Source of the DNA: Proteromonas lacertae
Taxonomy: Eukaryota; Sar; Bigyra; Opalinata; Proteromonadidae
Length of the DNA: 64,000 nt
Reading direction: 5' to 3'
NCBI GenBank assembly: GCA_002245135.1
Contig: NGBS01001168.1
Location: 147,531 to 211,530, forward strand
Position numbers and translations under genes: made by a program. Positions within the stretch are counted from its first letter, which is position 1, and every line of letters starts with the position of its first letter. Below the pieces are notes generated by a model. That model was not told where the DNA came from. It made no database searches and saw only the letters and a program-made list of their open reading frames with translations. This document shows positions 49,624-60,010 of the stretch, one piece after another.

Positions 49624-50772
49624 TGCAATAATTATTATATATATAGCATCAGAATTTGAATCTTTATTAGAAGATTCTGGTTTTACAAATGTGTTAATAA
49701 ATGGTAATGCTCATCCTCATCATGAATTACCTTCTGATTTTATTACTCGTCCTGATGAAAGACCAATACATCCACTTCATTCTAATAGTAATGTAATATC
49801 ATCATCACTGAATGATGCGTTTATTGATAATTCGCCAATATTGACTGAAGATGATCCAGAAATACAGAAAGCTAGTATATTATATATATATATACATATA
49901 TTGTAAATAGTTGAAGAATCATTAAAGCAAGATTACAAAACTGATTTACCTCCAATTGATTCTAAACCAGTTTCACTTGTAACAGGACCTACTCCAGGTA
50001 CTAAAAGGAATAATGCTGTTGCTAAATCAAAATATGATGAATTCAAACAATCACCATCCTTACCTCAACAACCACCTCCACAGCATCCAATGCCAACACG
50101 TAACAGTAAGCCACCAATAACATCATCATCATCTCATAGTAATTATTTACAACAAACAGCAGCATCTAAAAAGAGAGTTTCATCATCATCTAAAAGAGAT
50201 GTAACAAATGTAACCTATCAACCACCTCCACCACAATCATCATCTTATACAACAAAACCAACAACAGCTAATGGTCCAAAAACACCATTAAAAGATAAAA
50301 ATATGAAAGCTAGACCAAGAAAAGCAAGTAATTCTGGTGTTAGTGGAGTTAGTAGGGTTGAATACATTGATTCAAAATCTAGCTGTAAAGAATGTGGTAG
50401 ATGTTTTGACTCTCAAGTAGAATTGGATAGACATGTTAAAACATTTCATGCAGTCAAGAGTACTAATAATAAGAAACTTCCTCTACGACAACAGCAATCA
50501 TCTAATCCAATATATAGCACACCTCCTACTAGAATTACTAGTAGTAAATCGTATAATAAAGGACCAACCCCATCTAGTGATTCAGTTAACCCACCTCCTG
50601 CTGTACGTACTACACATTCACAATCTTCTTCAAACCTAAACTCTTATCACAATGAAGTAGTGTATGACGAAGAAGATCCAGAATTACAAATGGCTCTACA
50701 AATGTCTTGTATAATTATATTTATTTGTTATTTTATTATATAGTGGAAGAGAATGGTATGGGTTTTAAGTAA
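47934..50772 (+). CDS. UFD1-domain protein fused to zinc fingers and C-terminal UIM-like helices
   Basis: The N-terminal UFD1 double-psi barrel is clear: GDKIIMPTSILEEI, then FMPEWMMKNLQVSNGGQVTL, then KLKPSSMAFLDV and FLENLLRTYTILSTGEKI. It is followed by a run of TRAF/XAF1-like fingers (CKYCLAYIPKSSF, CEKCHEPVLIE, CDDCGKVC, CPYCQLPVEMEKW, CGFCNEYIKL). After a Pro/Ser-rich linker comes a C2H2 finger (CKECGRCFDSQVELDRH) and helices like ubiquitin-interacting motifs (DDPEIQKAS; EDPELQMALQMSLEE). UFD1 works with NPL4 and p97 in extracting ubiquitylated proteins. The UIM-like ends may add ubiquitin binding. About nine short introns, several TA-rich, interrupt the gene. Confidence 0.8.
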
Positions 50773-50930
50773 TTAACAAATATAATTATTATTTTTCAGT
50801 TTCTAATTGTTGATTTTGAAATTGTTAACTCATTTAGATGTTTAATATTTGATAACCAATCATATCTCATCATTTAACAAAGAAATTGTAAATTGTTGAA
50901 ACGACTATTTTTTAGAATTATTTTATCATC

Positions 50931-52475
50931 ATGCCAAAAAAAGACAAAAGTGGCCTTGGTAGAGCTTTACAAAAAGCTAAAATTAGTCAAAATCTTCTGC
51001 TAAAAATCATTGGGAGAATAAAACGTATAAGTGTCAGTGTTTAATTGATTTAGTCAAGCTAAAGAGAAAAACCTACAGTCAGTTATAGAAGCAAATTCAC
51101 TTGTATGAGATTGGTGTTTTAGTTAAATAGGATTCATTTCTAGAGATGGCAGAAGCTTCAGAACGTGATTTTACTGCTCAAAAGGGTTTAGTTATAGTTG
51201 ATCCAGCTGTAGCTCACGCATCTGGGTATGTTTTCTATTTAATATCATGTAATTATAGTGAAGATGCTCAATCTTCAATAGCCGATGTAAAGCCACTTAG
51301 AATTCCTCACAGACCTGCTTGGAATAAAGAAATGACAGGTGAAGAATTAGATAAAATAGAAAAAGAATCTTTTTTGAATTGGAGAAGAGATCTTGCTCTT
51401 CTAGAAGAAAAATCCTTAGAATCGTTTGTTACACCCTATGAAAAGAATTTAGATGTATGGAGACAACTGTGGAGGGTAGTTGAAAGAAGTGATGTGATTG
51501 TTCAAATAGTAGATTCTAGAAATCCTTTGATGTTCAGATGTCCTGATTTAGAAGACTATGTTCATGAAATAAATGATAAAAAGCGTTGTTTGTTAGTAAT
51601 AAATAAAGCAGATTATCTATCTGAAGAATTAAGGCAAAAATGGTCATTATATTTCATACAGCACAACATTCCCTGTGTATTTTTCTCAGCACACAATGAA
51701 CAAGAAATATTAAATAATATTCCAAGTACAGAAGAAATCTCATTTGAAACTACATCTATAGAGACAACAGTAGATTGTATAATCTATAAATATAAAAATT
51801 TATTATAAATAGATGGTACATCAACTGATATAAATACGAGATCAACAATATTAAATCGTTTACAGATATTATCCTATTTCTCCTATTATTCTCAAACAAT
51901 ATACGATAGAACAGAAAGTCATAAATCCACTATAGGTATGGTTGGTTATCCAAATGTTGGTAAAAGTTCATTAATCAATGTATTATTGGGAGTTAGAAAA
52001 GGTATTCATGGCAGAAGAGTAGCTGTAGGACCAACTCCTGGTAAAACGAAGCATTTTCAAACAATGGAATTAACTGATACATTGACATTGTGTGATTGTC
52101 CAGGTTTAGTATTTCCTTCATTTGTTAAAACAAAATCTGATATGTTATTAAATGGAATATTGCCAATTTCTCAATTGAGAGATTGTAGACGTATATATAT
52201 AATATTTATAATAATTAGCACCGTTACAAATATTAGTTCATTTAATAAAGAGAGAAACATTTAGGAAATTATATAATTTAAAGTTACCAATATTGTTAGA
52301 TGATCCTTCTGAAGAGTATGTAACAGTTGAACAGTTAATGGATGAATATTGTACACAAAAAGGATATATGGCTCAAACACATAGTGGAGTAGATTTACCC
52401 AAAGGCGCAAGATGTATTTTAAAAGATTTTGTTTTAGGTAAATTATTATATTGTTCTCCACCTCCAGAAGATTAA
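50931..52475 (+). CDS. LSG1: LSG1 large-subunit ribosome-assembly GTPase
   Basis: LSG1 is a circularly permuted GTPase that releases NMD3 from the pre-60S ribosome. Visible motifs are WRRDLALLEE, YEKNLDVWRQLWRVVERSDV, G4 (NKAD), G1 (GYPNVGKSS), G2/G3 (TPGKTKHFQT, CDCPGL), and the end ARCILKDFVLGKLLYCSPPP. G4 precedes G1, as expected. The N-terminus LGRALQKAKI matches the family. The frame then breaks once near 51000 (equivalent to a lost base) before NHWENKT and NLQSVIEANSLDSFLEMAE. A 28-nt GTAG...TTAG intron could avoid the break but would delete the conserved LGRAL. AAACGACTA is at 50899-50907. Confidence 0.9.
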
Positions 52476-52572
52476 ATTATTTCATTTTATTACTTCGTTG
52501 TTTATTATTTCTATATTTTTGATGAAAATATTTTGAGAAATGAAACGACTAAATATTTCAAACACGTTTGAA

Positions 52573-53700
52573 AATGAATTTCTTAAATTCTTTTCTAGAA
52601 GATGTATTAAGCTCATTTTTACCATGTGATTCACAAGTATTTTATTTGTTTATTTAGTTCTGCGAAGTTAATTTAGTTCTGCAACACAAAAAATGATGAT
52701 AAAATAGAATAAATATGTGATGGAGATAATGTTATAAAATATGTGATTTATTTTTAAATGAGTTAAGAAAGGAAGATGTAAATACAGTTCAGAAGTGAAA
52801 TATGATGATTTGATGAAAGAGAAAATAGAATGAGTTGAAAAAGGTTAAAACATTATTTCTTCACAATATTTAAGCTAATTAATCCAATAAATCTTATATT
52901 TAGTATAATTCTATTCATTTTAATTCATTTAGATAGAATAAATATTTCTATCCAATATCAATCATTATTCACATCATGTGTTAATCAATTAACAAGTGTA
53001 CAAGTGAAGAATTGGTATAATACATCATGGACAAATGAAGAATTGGAATATTATAAAGCTTATTGTATTAAAAAGAAAAAATAAGTAAGTTTCATTAACA
53101 AAGTAGGATTTGATCTTAATGTAAATGATTCTCATATTTTGTTAATAACACAGATAGATTATGAAAAACTTGATATATCCAATAGTCACATTACTGCATA
53201 AGGATTAAAAGAATTGACAGATTATTTGCAGAAAGATTCAGAGCATATTTTTATATATAATAATCCAACTGGAGATGAAAGAATGGAGATCATATGTAAG
53301 TATATAGATAAATTTGAAGAGATGATAAAAATTTTCCATTATTATTAAATCTATCATGTATTTATTAATCAACTATATCTATAATAGATGTTGGAATGAG
53401 TAAAATAGAATTTAAACTAATAATAGAAAGATAATACTATCAGGAAATGATTCAAATGAAAAAGAATTAATATCAATGAAAGAGAACAGAGAAATATTTG
53501 ATTATTTAGAAGAATTGTCAATATCAGTAAAAGAAAATGTAGATAAATCACAATTAAAATCATTTTTACAAACATTCTCAACTATTGGGTTAATCATATT
53601 GAATGGAATAGAAGAAGAAGAAAATACAGAAGGAATATTTGAATGTGATAATAAACATTTTATCTCTTCTATTTTATTTTTTAGTTTTATTTCGAAGTAA
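52573..53700 (+). pseudogene. Decayed gene with LRR-like fragments
   Basis: An ATG opens MNFLNSFLEDVLSSFLPCDS and is preceded by AAACGACTA at 52543-52551, as in working genes here. Downstream, pieces such as WYNTSWTNEELEYYKAYC, YEKLDISNSHIT, GLKELTDYL and LSISVKENVDKSQLKSFL are scattered over different frames. Stop codons lie inside them, for example TAA between SHITA and GLKEL. Short introns could rescue some joins but not all the stops. I do not recognise the parent family; LDISNSHIT is LRR-like. It could also be a rapidly evolving gene with introns I failed to place. Confidence 0.4.
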
Positions 53701-54064
53701 GAAACAAGCATAAGAAGTTAAGAAAAAAAATATTTAGCCAAATTCTATTATATATAATATTAGTTTAATATTATCGCAATAATCACATATTAATCACATA
53801 TTAATCATATCATTAGTTCCTATATGTTATTTCTGTGTTGGTGTTGCTGTACAAATTCTAAATGAAAATCATGAAATATAGCAGGTTAAATAGAATAAAT
53901 ATAAATAATTATTGAATATATTGTATGCGTTGCAAAATAATCCACAAAGTTAATAAATATTCACTTTTGGCTTAATATGGAAGGTCAAAACAATTTTTTA
54001 TTCGTTAAATAAAATTGTCATATAAACTTAGCCTCACTAAAATTTTATTTATTACTTTTTCATC
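53701..54064. other. AT-rich intergenic region, no gene seen
   Basis: No coding region or RNA gene is evident. TTGGCTTAAT near 53968 is a weak relative of the GGCTTGAT element, about 95 bp before the next ATG. Confidence 0.4.
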
Positions 54065-55518
54065 ATGAATTCAATCTTGATAAATATACAAATTAATCAA
54101 ACAGTTGATTATCAAATATTATACTCAGATTTAAGCGAAGATCATACTAAGGATCAAAATGTTTACATCGATTCTAAAGAACGAGTATGTTAGAATGATT
54201 GCTATTGTATTTTTATTTAGATTATTGTAAATGAATCAAAAACTATAGGTATTGGTCATAATGGGATATTCATCGTGATAATTAAAGAAACAACAGAAAA
54301 TACATTATTAATATCAGATGGATCTATTCATTTCGAGTTTCTTAACAAGCAAATCAGTTATGAAAACTATAAATTCAAATGTATATCTAAATTTTTACAT
54401 CGATTTAGTAAAATCACAAACCTATAAGTTTAATTTTACTATAATTGCATCTGATGGACAAAATGTTCATATGATAGAATTTAATTCATTTGAACAAAAA
54501 TATGATGATTATGATTTATCTTCAACTTTGCATTATATTTCTTATAAAGACATAAACAAGAATCCAACCGATAATCTTAAGAAAATATGGTCATTACTGA
54601 TAAACAAGATTGAAGGAAACACTAACAAATCAAAAAAGATGATAGAAATAATAAATAATGATATATTTAATGAAAAGAATAACAATTATAAAATAATTGT
54701 TAAGTCTGAATTAAACAATATAAACTACTATCGTTACACCTTAAACAATATGGAAATAAATATTATCAACGATTTTATATTAAAAGATGTTGTTCAAGAA
54801 AAATCTAATGATTTAGTTAACAAAACAATACCATTAGCTATTAAACTAGTATCTCCACCACTATGTGCTTATAATGCATTTTCAAAATATTCAAGAAATG
54901 AAATAATACAAAAATATTACAATGGTAATTCAAAAGATAAGAACAATATAAATAGAACAATTGGTAGACTATGGAAGAAGATGCCAATCTTTCAGAAACA
55001 AAAGTATACATATCATTATAAATACTTCTCTTAATAGATATGAAGAAATTTCTAATTTAGATAAGATTAGGTATTATCTAGAAAATCAATTATATGTTGA
55101 TGAATACCCATATTTAGTATATATACCACCTCCACTTGGATATGAAGGCTTTCTAGAGAATAAAATATATTTAAATAAAGATAAACAAATTGAATCAAAG
55201 AAAAGAAATAGAATATCAGAATACAACTTCTGCATCATAAAGAATCAAAAGAAACGCAAAATAGATTATAGTTTACCAATAAATAATTCCATAACATATA
55301 CGAATGAAGAACAAAATGATAAAGATATAAAAACAAAAAACGATCAATTATCACTATCTAATGAGATAGAAACTTCTATAAAGCTAGAAGAGGGAAATAT
55401 CAATGAAGATAACAAATTCTCTATCGATGCTGATATAATAGACAATGTTTATCTTAACATAAATTCATTATTATCTGATATTAATTTCTATTCATCATTT
55501 AAATATTTGATTGAATAA
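54065..55518 (+). CDS. HMG-box protein
   Basis: Exons 54065-54184, 54221-54380, 54409-55003 and 55038-55518 join to 452 codons with introns of 36, 28 and 34 nt. The first ~240 residues match no domain I know. The HMG box spans the third intron: PPLCAYNAFSKYSRNEIIQK, then NRTIGRLWKKMPIFQKQKYE, then EISNLDKIRYYLENQLY. The correct splice restores the typical K-Y-E-E/D-K-x-R-Y end of helix 3. A Lys-rich segment, possibly a nuclear signal (NQKKRKIDY), follows and the C-terminus is acidic. It is likely a DNA-binding transcription or chromatin factor. Confidence 0.75.
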
Positions 55519-55711
55519 TTAGAGTATATACTATTATTATTGTATATATTTGTTTTGATTTTGTTTTGTAATTACTTTTAGAGAAGTAAACCATTTCGAT
55601 ACTTCACTTTAATCATAATATATTTTATATATTTTTGAAATTATCACCAAACAAGTACATAATAAACCAGCATTTACAAATATACTAATTCTAATACACT
55701 ATATTAATACA

Positions 55712-58700
55712 TTGATTGAAGTAATAAAATCCAATCCCTCAAATTCATTATATCTAGGTTTAATAGAATCATCAGAAATAGAAGAAATAGGAAAATCCTT
55801 AAAAGAAAAAGATTCGTTATTGTTTAATATTGGATTTGCTAAACCTGAAAGTTGTGATTCAAACATAATTCATATGAATAGTTATCTAACCACATATATG
55901 TTACAGATAATGTTGAATATTCGAAAACAATGTGTTAGCTTCATTGTATTATACAATAGTAATTCTATGGATAGTGTATATTCATCTGAATTCTTTAAGA
56001 AAGAGTTAAACTTTTATAATATATCTCATTCTTACTTAATCAATATAAATGGAAATGAAAGTATAAATCAATTCATATCAACAAACCAAAGATTGATAAT
56101 TCAACCAAATTGTTTAATCAATTTCTTAGATGAAGAATTAACATCCAATTTGATAGAAAGTGTAAAAGATAGTATAAGCAATAAAATCACATTAGTCAGT
56201 TTTCATGTGAAATACTTCAACTATCCCTACTATCCAAATATTGATCATATTATAGTTAGTAATTATAATCCATTTATTGAAAGTGAATTGTTGAATAAAA
56301 TAAAGAATGGAAAAGAAAGAATAATAAGTCCATATGTGTTATATGGATATATGTCAGCTAAGTATATAGTTAATGCTTATAGATCAATAAGCTCTTCGGA
56401 TTCAATAAGTGTAAATGTGTTATTAGACAATGTTAATGATATTGAAATATTACATGCTTGTAATGTAAAAGTGAAAGTAAATGAAGCTCATTATTTAGAA
56501 CAACCATTATATATGTTATTACATCTTTCTGATGGTTATAATTTTGAAGAATATGTTGTATCAACAATACATGTTTATGCAATTCCCTATTCTCCAAGAG
56601 ATGGTTTAGTTTGTTCATTTAGTAAAAACAGAATAGAAATCAGTCCAATAAAATTTGGTTTTATATATAGTTTAGATGATTTAGATTCTGATGGATTTAC
56701 AGTATTTTTAGATGAGATAATATCATTAAATCATTTGAAATATAAATATGATTTTAATAACAAAATAGGTGTTGAATATTATATATATAATGTAGAGAAT
56801 AATCAATTGTTGTGTAATAATGGAATGGATTTTATGATAGAAAAAGAAGTAGAATATTTACTAACAAGTAATAAATATTTATGTTTTGATACAATAGTAA
56901 CTCGAATAGAAGAATATCCAAATATGTTATACTTTTATAATGATAATTATTTTGGTAAAATATGTAATAAACAAGTATTTTTCACAATATTAATTCCAGA
57001 TCAATATTTTAATCAAATAATCAATTATATTAAGAAAGATTCAAAGTGTTTTTATTTATTCTATTATTCTTATGATGTAATATCAAATGAATACTTCAAA
57101 ATAATGTACAAATTGTTGAAGAAATATCCAGAAGAATTAACAATAAAACCTGTTGATCTTAGTTCTTATGAAGAAGTAAATGCATATAGTATAGTAAGGG
57201 AAGTATATACTGAAGAAGGATTTTCCATCTTATTTTTAAGAACAAAAGATGATATATCTCAGTTTACATTATCTTTAAAAGTCTTATTTAATAGTGAAAT
57301 AATATCAATTCCAATAGATACAAATAATAACTATGAAATTTTGAATAGTGGTTTGTATAATTATATGTATTATGTTTCATTCTATCGTTTTAATGATATA
57401 ATTGATTCAATGAAAATAACACAAGAGTATTATAAAACTAATGGTGAAGAATCTTACAGATTATATTATCCTTATTCATCACTAGAAATAATATTTGAAG
57501 CAATTAAAGAATTAAATGCACAAGATATCCATAATAGAGAAAAGTTTTATGAAGTAATCTATACGAAAACATTTACATCATTCTCAAAAGAATTATCTTT
57601 CAATGCAAATAATTACATTCGTAGAAAATTTGATTTAACAGAAAAGTTTAACACTATTATTGAATATAAAGTCTATATAGAACCAATCATAGAAGATAAT
57701 TTACAATGTAACTTTTTTACTTCTAAACAAGATATTGTTGATGTATATCTGTTGATAGATTCAAATGACGTTGATATATCCTTAATAATGTTCAGTGAGT
57801 TATTATTCAATTATCTAAGCAGATCTAATGATAGTAATGTAATATTTGTTCCTTATGTTAAAAGAATGAATGAATCGTCAGAATGTGTTAATCTTATAAA
57901 TGAATTTTTATCTGATTCTTCTTATGACTTGATGATATTTGTATCTCCAAAGATGTTATGTTCTGATTTTATTTACAATTCTTCATTAAAGAATGAAAAC
58001 CCAATATTTGTCTTATCTGATAGAATAAACAATGAATGTTCTGAGAATGTATATGTAAATGGTTTATTTCCAGAAGTATATCTTAATGATCGATTTGAAT
58101 ATTATACTCGACAGTACAGTTTTAGTACCTATGGTAAAGGACTGTTCTTTATAGATCCAAAATATGCTGATTATTATAAAACTGTAGATGATTTATCAAA
58201 TCATTATGATGTAAATATAGTTTATAAGCAATATGATAGTGATTTAGATAAATTTAGTTTAAAATGGGAAAATATTGCAAATAATTCTGTTCATGGTGGT
58301 TTATATTATATTTTCTTTGAACAAAATGATGAAATAAAAGAACTATTCTTGGAAAAAGTGAAAAATATTGAAGATATTTATCAATCAACAATAATAGTTA
58401 TATCTAGTTTTACTCATCCTCATTGTTCAAATGTATTTTTTAGTACAGTAAACAGTGTTCCAATAAAAAGAATAGAAAATAATGAATTGTCAAAGCTTTA
58501 TTATTTGTTATTAGATGATATACATAGCAAAGCTGTATTAGATCCAAGTGTAGAAGATTATAGTATATCTTCATTATTCTCAACCATGTTAATAATATGT
58601 AAAGCAATGAAAATATCAGATAGTTGTGATTATAACACATATAGATCATATTTATATGAAAGTATAGTAAATACAATAGAAGGTGAAGTAAAGATTAATA

Positions 58701-60010
58701 ATAATAATCACTTTGAAAAGAATATTGTTTTAATATATAAACCAAAAGATGAAGTAAAAATAATGAGAATAACTAATGATATATTTATTGGTAGAGATAG
58801 TTTAAAAAGATGTGATGCAAGAAATTCAATTGGTATATTTGAATTGCTGCCTTTGAATATAGGAATATTCTTCCGAAAGAAATATAGTTTAACAATTTCA
58901 TTGGTTTACACATTATTAGATAGACTTTATGTTCTTCAACAATCTTCCGAATTTTTGAAACAATATAATATCAACTTATATTTTGGAAGTTATGAAATTG
59001 ACAAAGATTTTGGAGATGAATTAGTTCGTTTTTTGGATGATAATAATGATATTGGTTTATCAGTTATATTTATGACAATTCCATTCAATGCAAGCAGTGA
59101 TAGTCTAGATAGAATATCTGAAAAATTCAAAATAGCAATTTTCAATTTAGATTCTGCTATAGAAGTAGAATCAAAGTATATTTTAAATGGTGGTTCAGCT
59201 ACTAGTGTATATGGAAATAATCTATATAAATTCAGTCTTCCAATATCTGATTTTATATATATAATAATTGAAGAAGAAAGAGCAGAAACATTTGATTATA
59301 TGTTAGGATTATATAATGTTTCAGATATTGGTTATAAGTTTTTATATGTAAATGATATTTTGGAAAAAATAAAAAATGATATATTCTATATAAAGAATGA
59401 ATTGTCAAAATGTAGTATTTATTCCAATAATGGAAGTTGTGCAGTCCTTTATTTAGCAACATATAACAAAGAGACTTTTAACATACTATCCTACATTCAA
59501 TTATTCACTTATAAAGACATATACTTTTTTATAATCGAATTAAATAGATATGATGAAAGTGATTTTATGGTGATAGATGGATGGAATTACATATCAACTT
59601 ATACCAGATCATTATCTGAACAAAATTACCCTTTTTTAAATTCTGAAGTTGAAGAATTCAATTCATATTTGTATGATAGTTATCCCGATTCAGCATCTTT
59701 CTATTCTATAGCAAATTTAGAAATAATATATTCAATGATAAATTTATGGGTTCAAGTGGTTAATAACAGTCTATCAATAGATCCAGAAGTGATAATGAAA
59801 TCGATACGATATCATGAATATCAATCTCCATCTGGTTTATTATATGTTCAAAATAGTTGTTATGTGCAAAGAAGACTATATAAAGGAGTTGTTGATAAGA
59901 ATCATAAGAAGGTTGATATTACAGATTATTCAACAATGTTATCTCCTATACCATTACAGACAGAGAAATTTCTCAATCCAATGCATGTTGGTTTAGTATT
60001 GGTTTATTAA
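55712..60010 (+). CDS. Giant periplasmic-binding-protein array receptor, left copy, truncated at both ends
   Basis: A single open frame of about 1,430 residues with no obvious ATG near its beginning, so the 5' end is missing or lies in an unplaced exon. I see at least four repeats of an ABC-type substrate-binding-protein (PBP1, UrtA-like) pattern. The clearest is the last: FNSYLYDSYPDSASFYSIAN, then YSMINLWVQVVNNSLSIDPE, then IRYHEYQSPSGLLYVQNSCY, like the C-lobe of urea/branched-chain amino-acid binding proteins. The left copy ends GLVLVY, exactly where the inverted repeat stops. The right copy instead continues into a further module and a membrane helix. It is likely an extracellular ligand-binding region of a receptor. 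Confidence 0.65.
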   Translation: MIEVIKSNPSNSLYLGLIESSEIEEIGKSLKEKDSLLFNIGFAKPESCDSNIIHMNSYLTTYMLQIMLNIRKQCVSFIVLYNSNSMDSVYSSEFFKKELNFYNISHSYLININGNESINQFISTNQRLIIQPNCLINFLDEELTSNLIESVKDSISNKITLVSFHVKYFNYPYYPNIDHIIVSNYNPFIESELLNKIKNGKERIISPYVLYGYMSAKYIVNAYRSISSSDSISVNVLLDNVNDIEILHACNVKVKVNEAHYLEQPLYMLLHLSDGYNFEEYVVSTIHVYAIPYSPRDGLVCSFSKNRIEISPIKFGFIYSLDDLDSDGFTVFLDEIISLNHLKYKYDFNNKIGVEYYIYNVENNQLLCNNGMDFMIEKEVEYLLTSNKYLCFDTIVTRIEEYPNMLYFYNDNYFGKICNKQVFFTILIPDQYFNQIINYIKKDSKCFYLFYYSYDVISNEYFKIMYKLLKKYPEELTIKPVDLSSYEEVNAYSIVREVYTEEGFSILFLRTKDDISQFTLSLKVLFNSEIISIPIDTNNNYEILNSGLYNYMYYVSFYRFNDIIDSMKITQEYYKTNGEESYRLYYPYSSLEIIFEAIKELNAQDIHNREKFYEVIYTKTFTSFSKELSFNANNYIRRKFDLTEKFNTIIEYKVYIEPIIEDNLQCNFFTSKQDIVDVYLLIDSNDVDISLIMFSELLFNYLSRSNDSNVIFVPYVKRMNESSECVNLINEFLSDSSYDLMIFVSPKMLCSDFIYNSSLKNENPIFVLSDRINNECSENVYVNGLFPEVYLNDRFEYYTRQYSFSTYGKGLFFIDPKYADYYKTVDDLSNHYDVNIVYKQYDSDLDKFSLKWENIANNSVHGGLYYIFFEQNDEIKELFLEKVKNIEDIYQSTIIVISSFTHPHCSNVFFSTVNSVPIKRIENNELSKLYYLLLDDIHSKAVLDPSVEDYSISSLFSTMLIICKAMKISDSCDYNTYRSYLYESIVNTIEGEVKINNNNHFEKNIVLIYKPKDEVKIMRITNDIFIGRDSLKRCDARNSIGIFELLPLNIGIFFRKKYSLTISLVYTLLDRLYVLQQSSEFLKQYNINLYFGSYEIDKDFGDELVRFLDDNNDIGLSVIFMTIPFNASSDSLDRISEKFKIAIFNLDSAIEVESKYILNGGSATSVYGNNLYKFSLPISDFIYIIIEEERAETFDYMLGLYNVSDIGYKFLYVNDILEKIKNDIFYIKNELSKCSIYSNNGSCAVLYLATYNKETFNILSYIQLFTYKDIYFFIIELNRYDESDFMVIDGWNYISTYTRSLSEQNYPFLNSEVEEFNSYLYDSYPDSASFYSIANLEIIYSMINLWVQVVNNSLSIDPEVIMKSIRYHEYQSPSGLLYVQNSCYVQRRLYKGVVDKNHKKVDITDYSTMLSPIPLQTEKFLNPMHVGLVLVY

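Noticed and set aside
50940-50990. Possible 28-nt GTAG...TTAG intron in the first LSG1 exon
   Set aside because: It would restore the frame but delete the LGRAL motif conserved in LSG1, so I prefer a single-base break. RNA data could overturn this.
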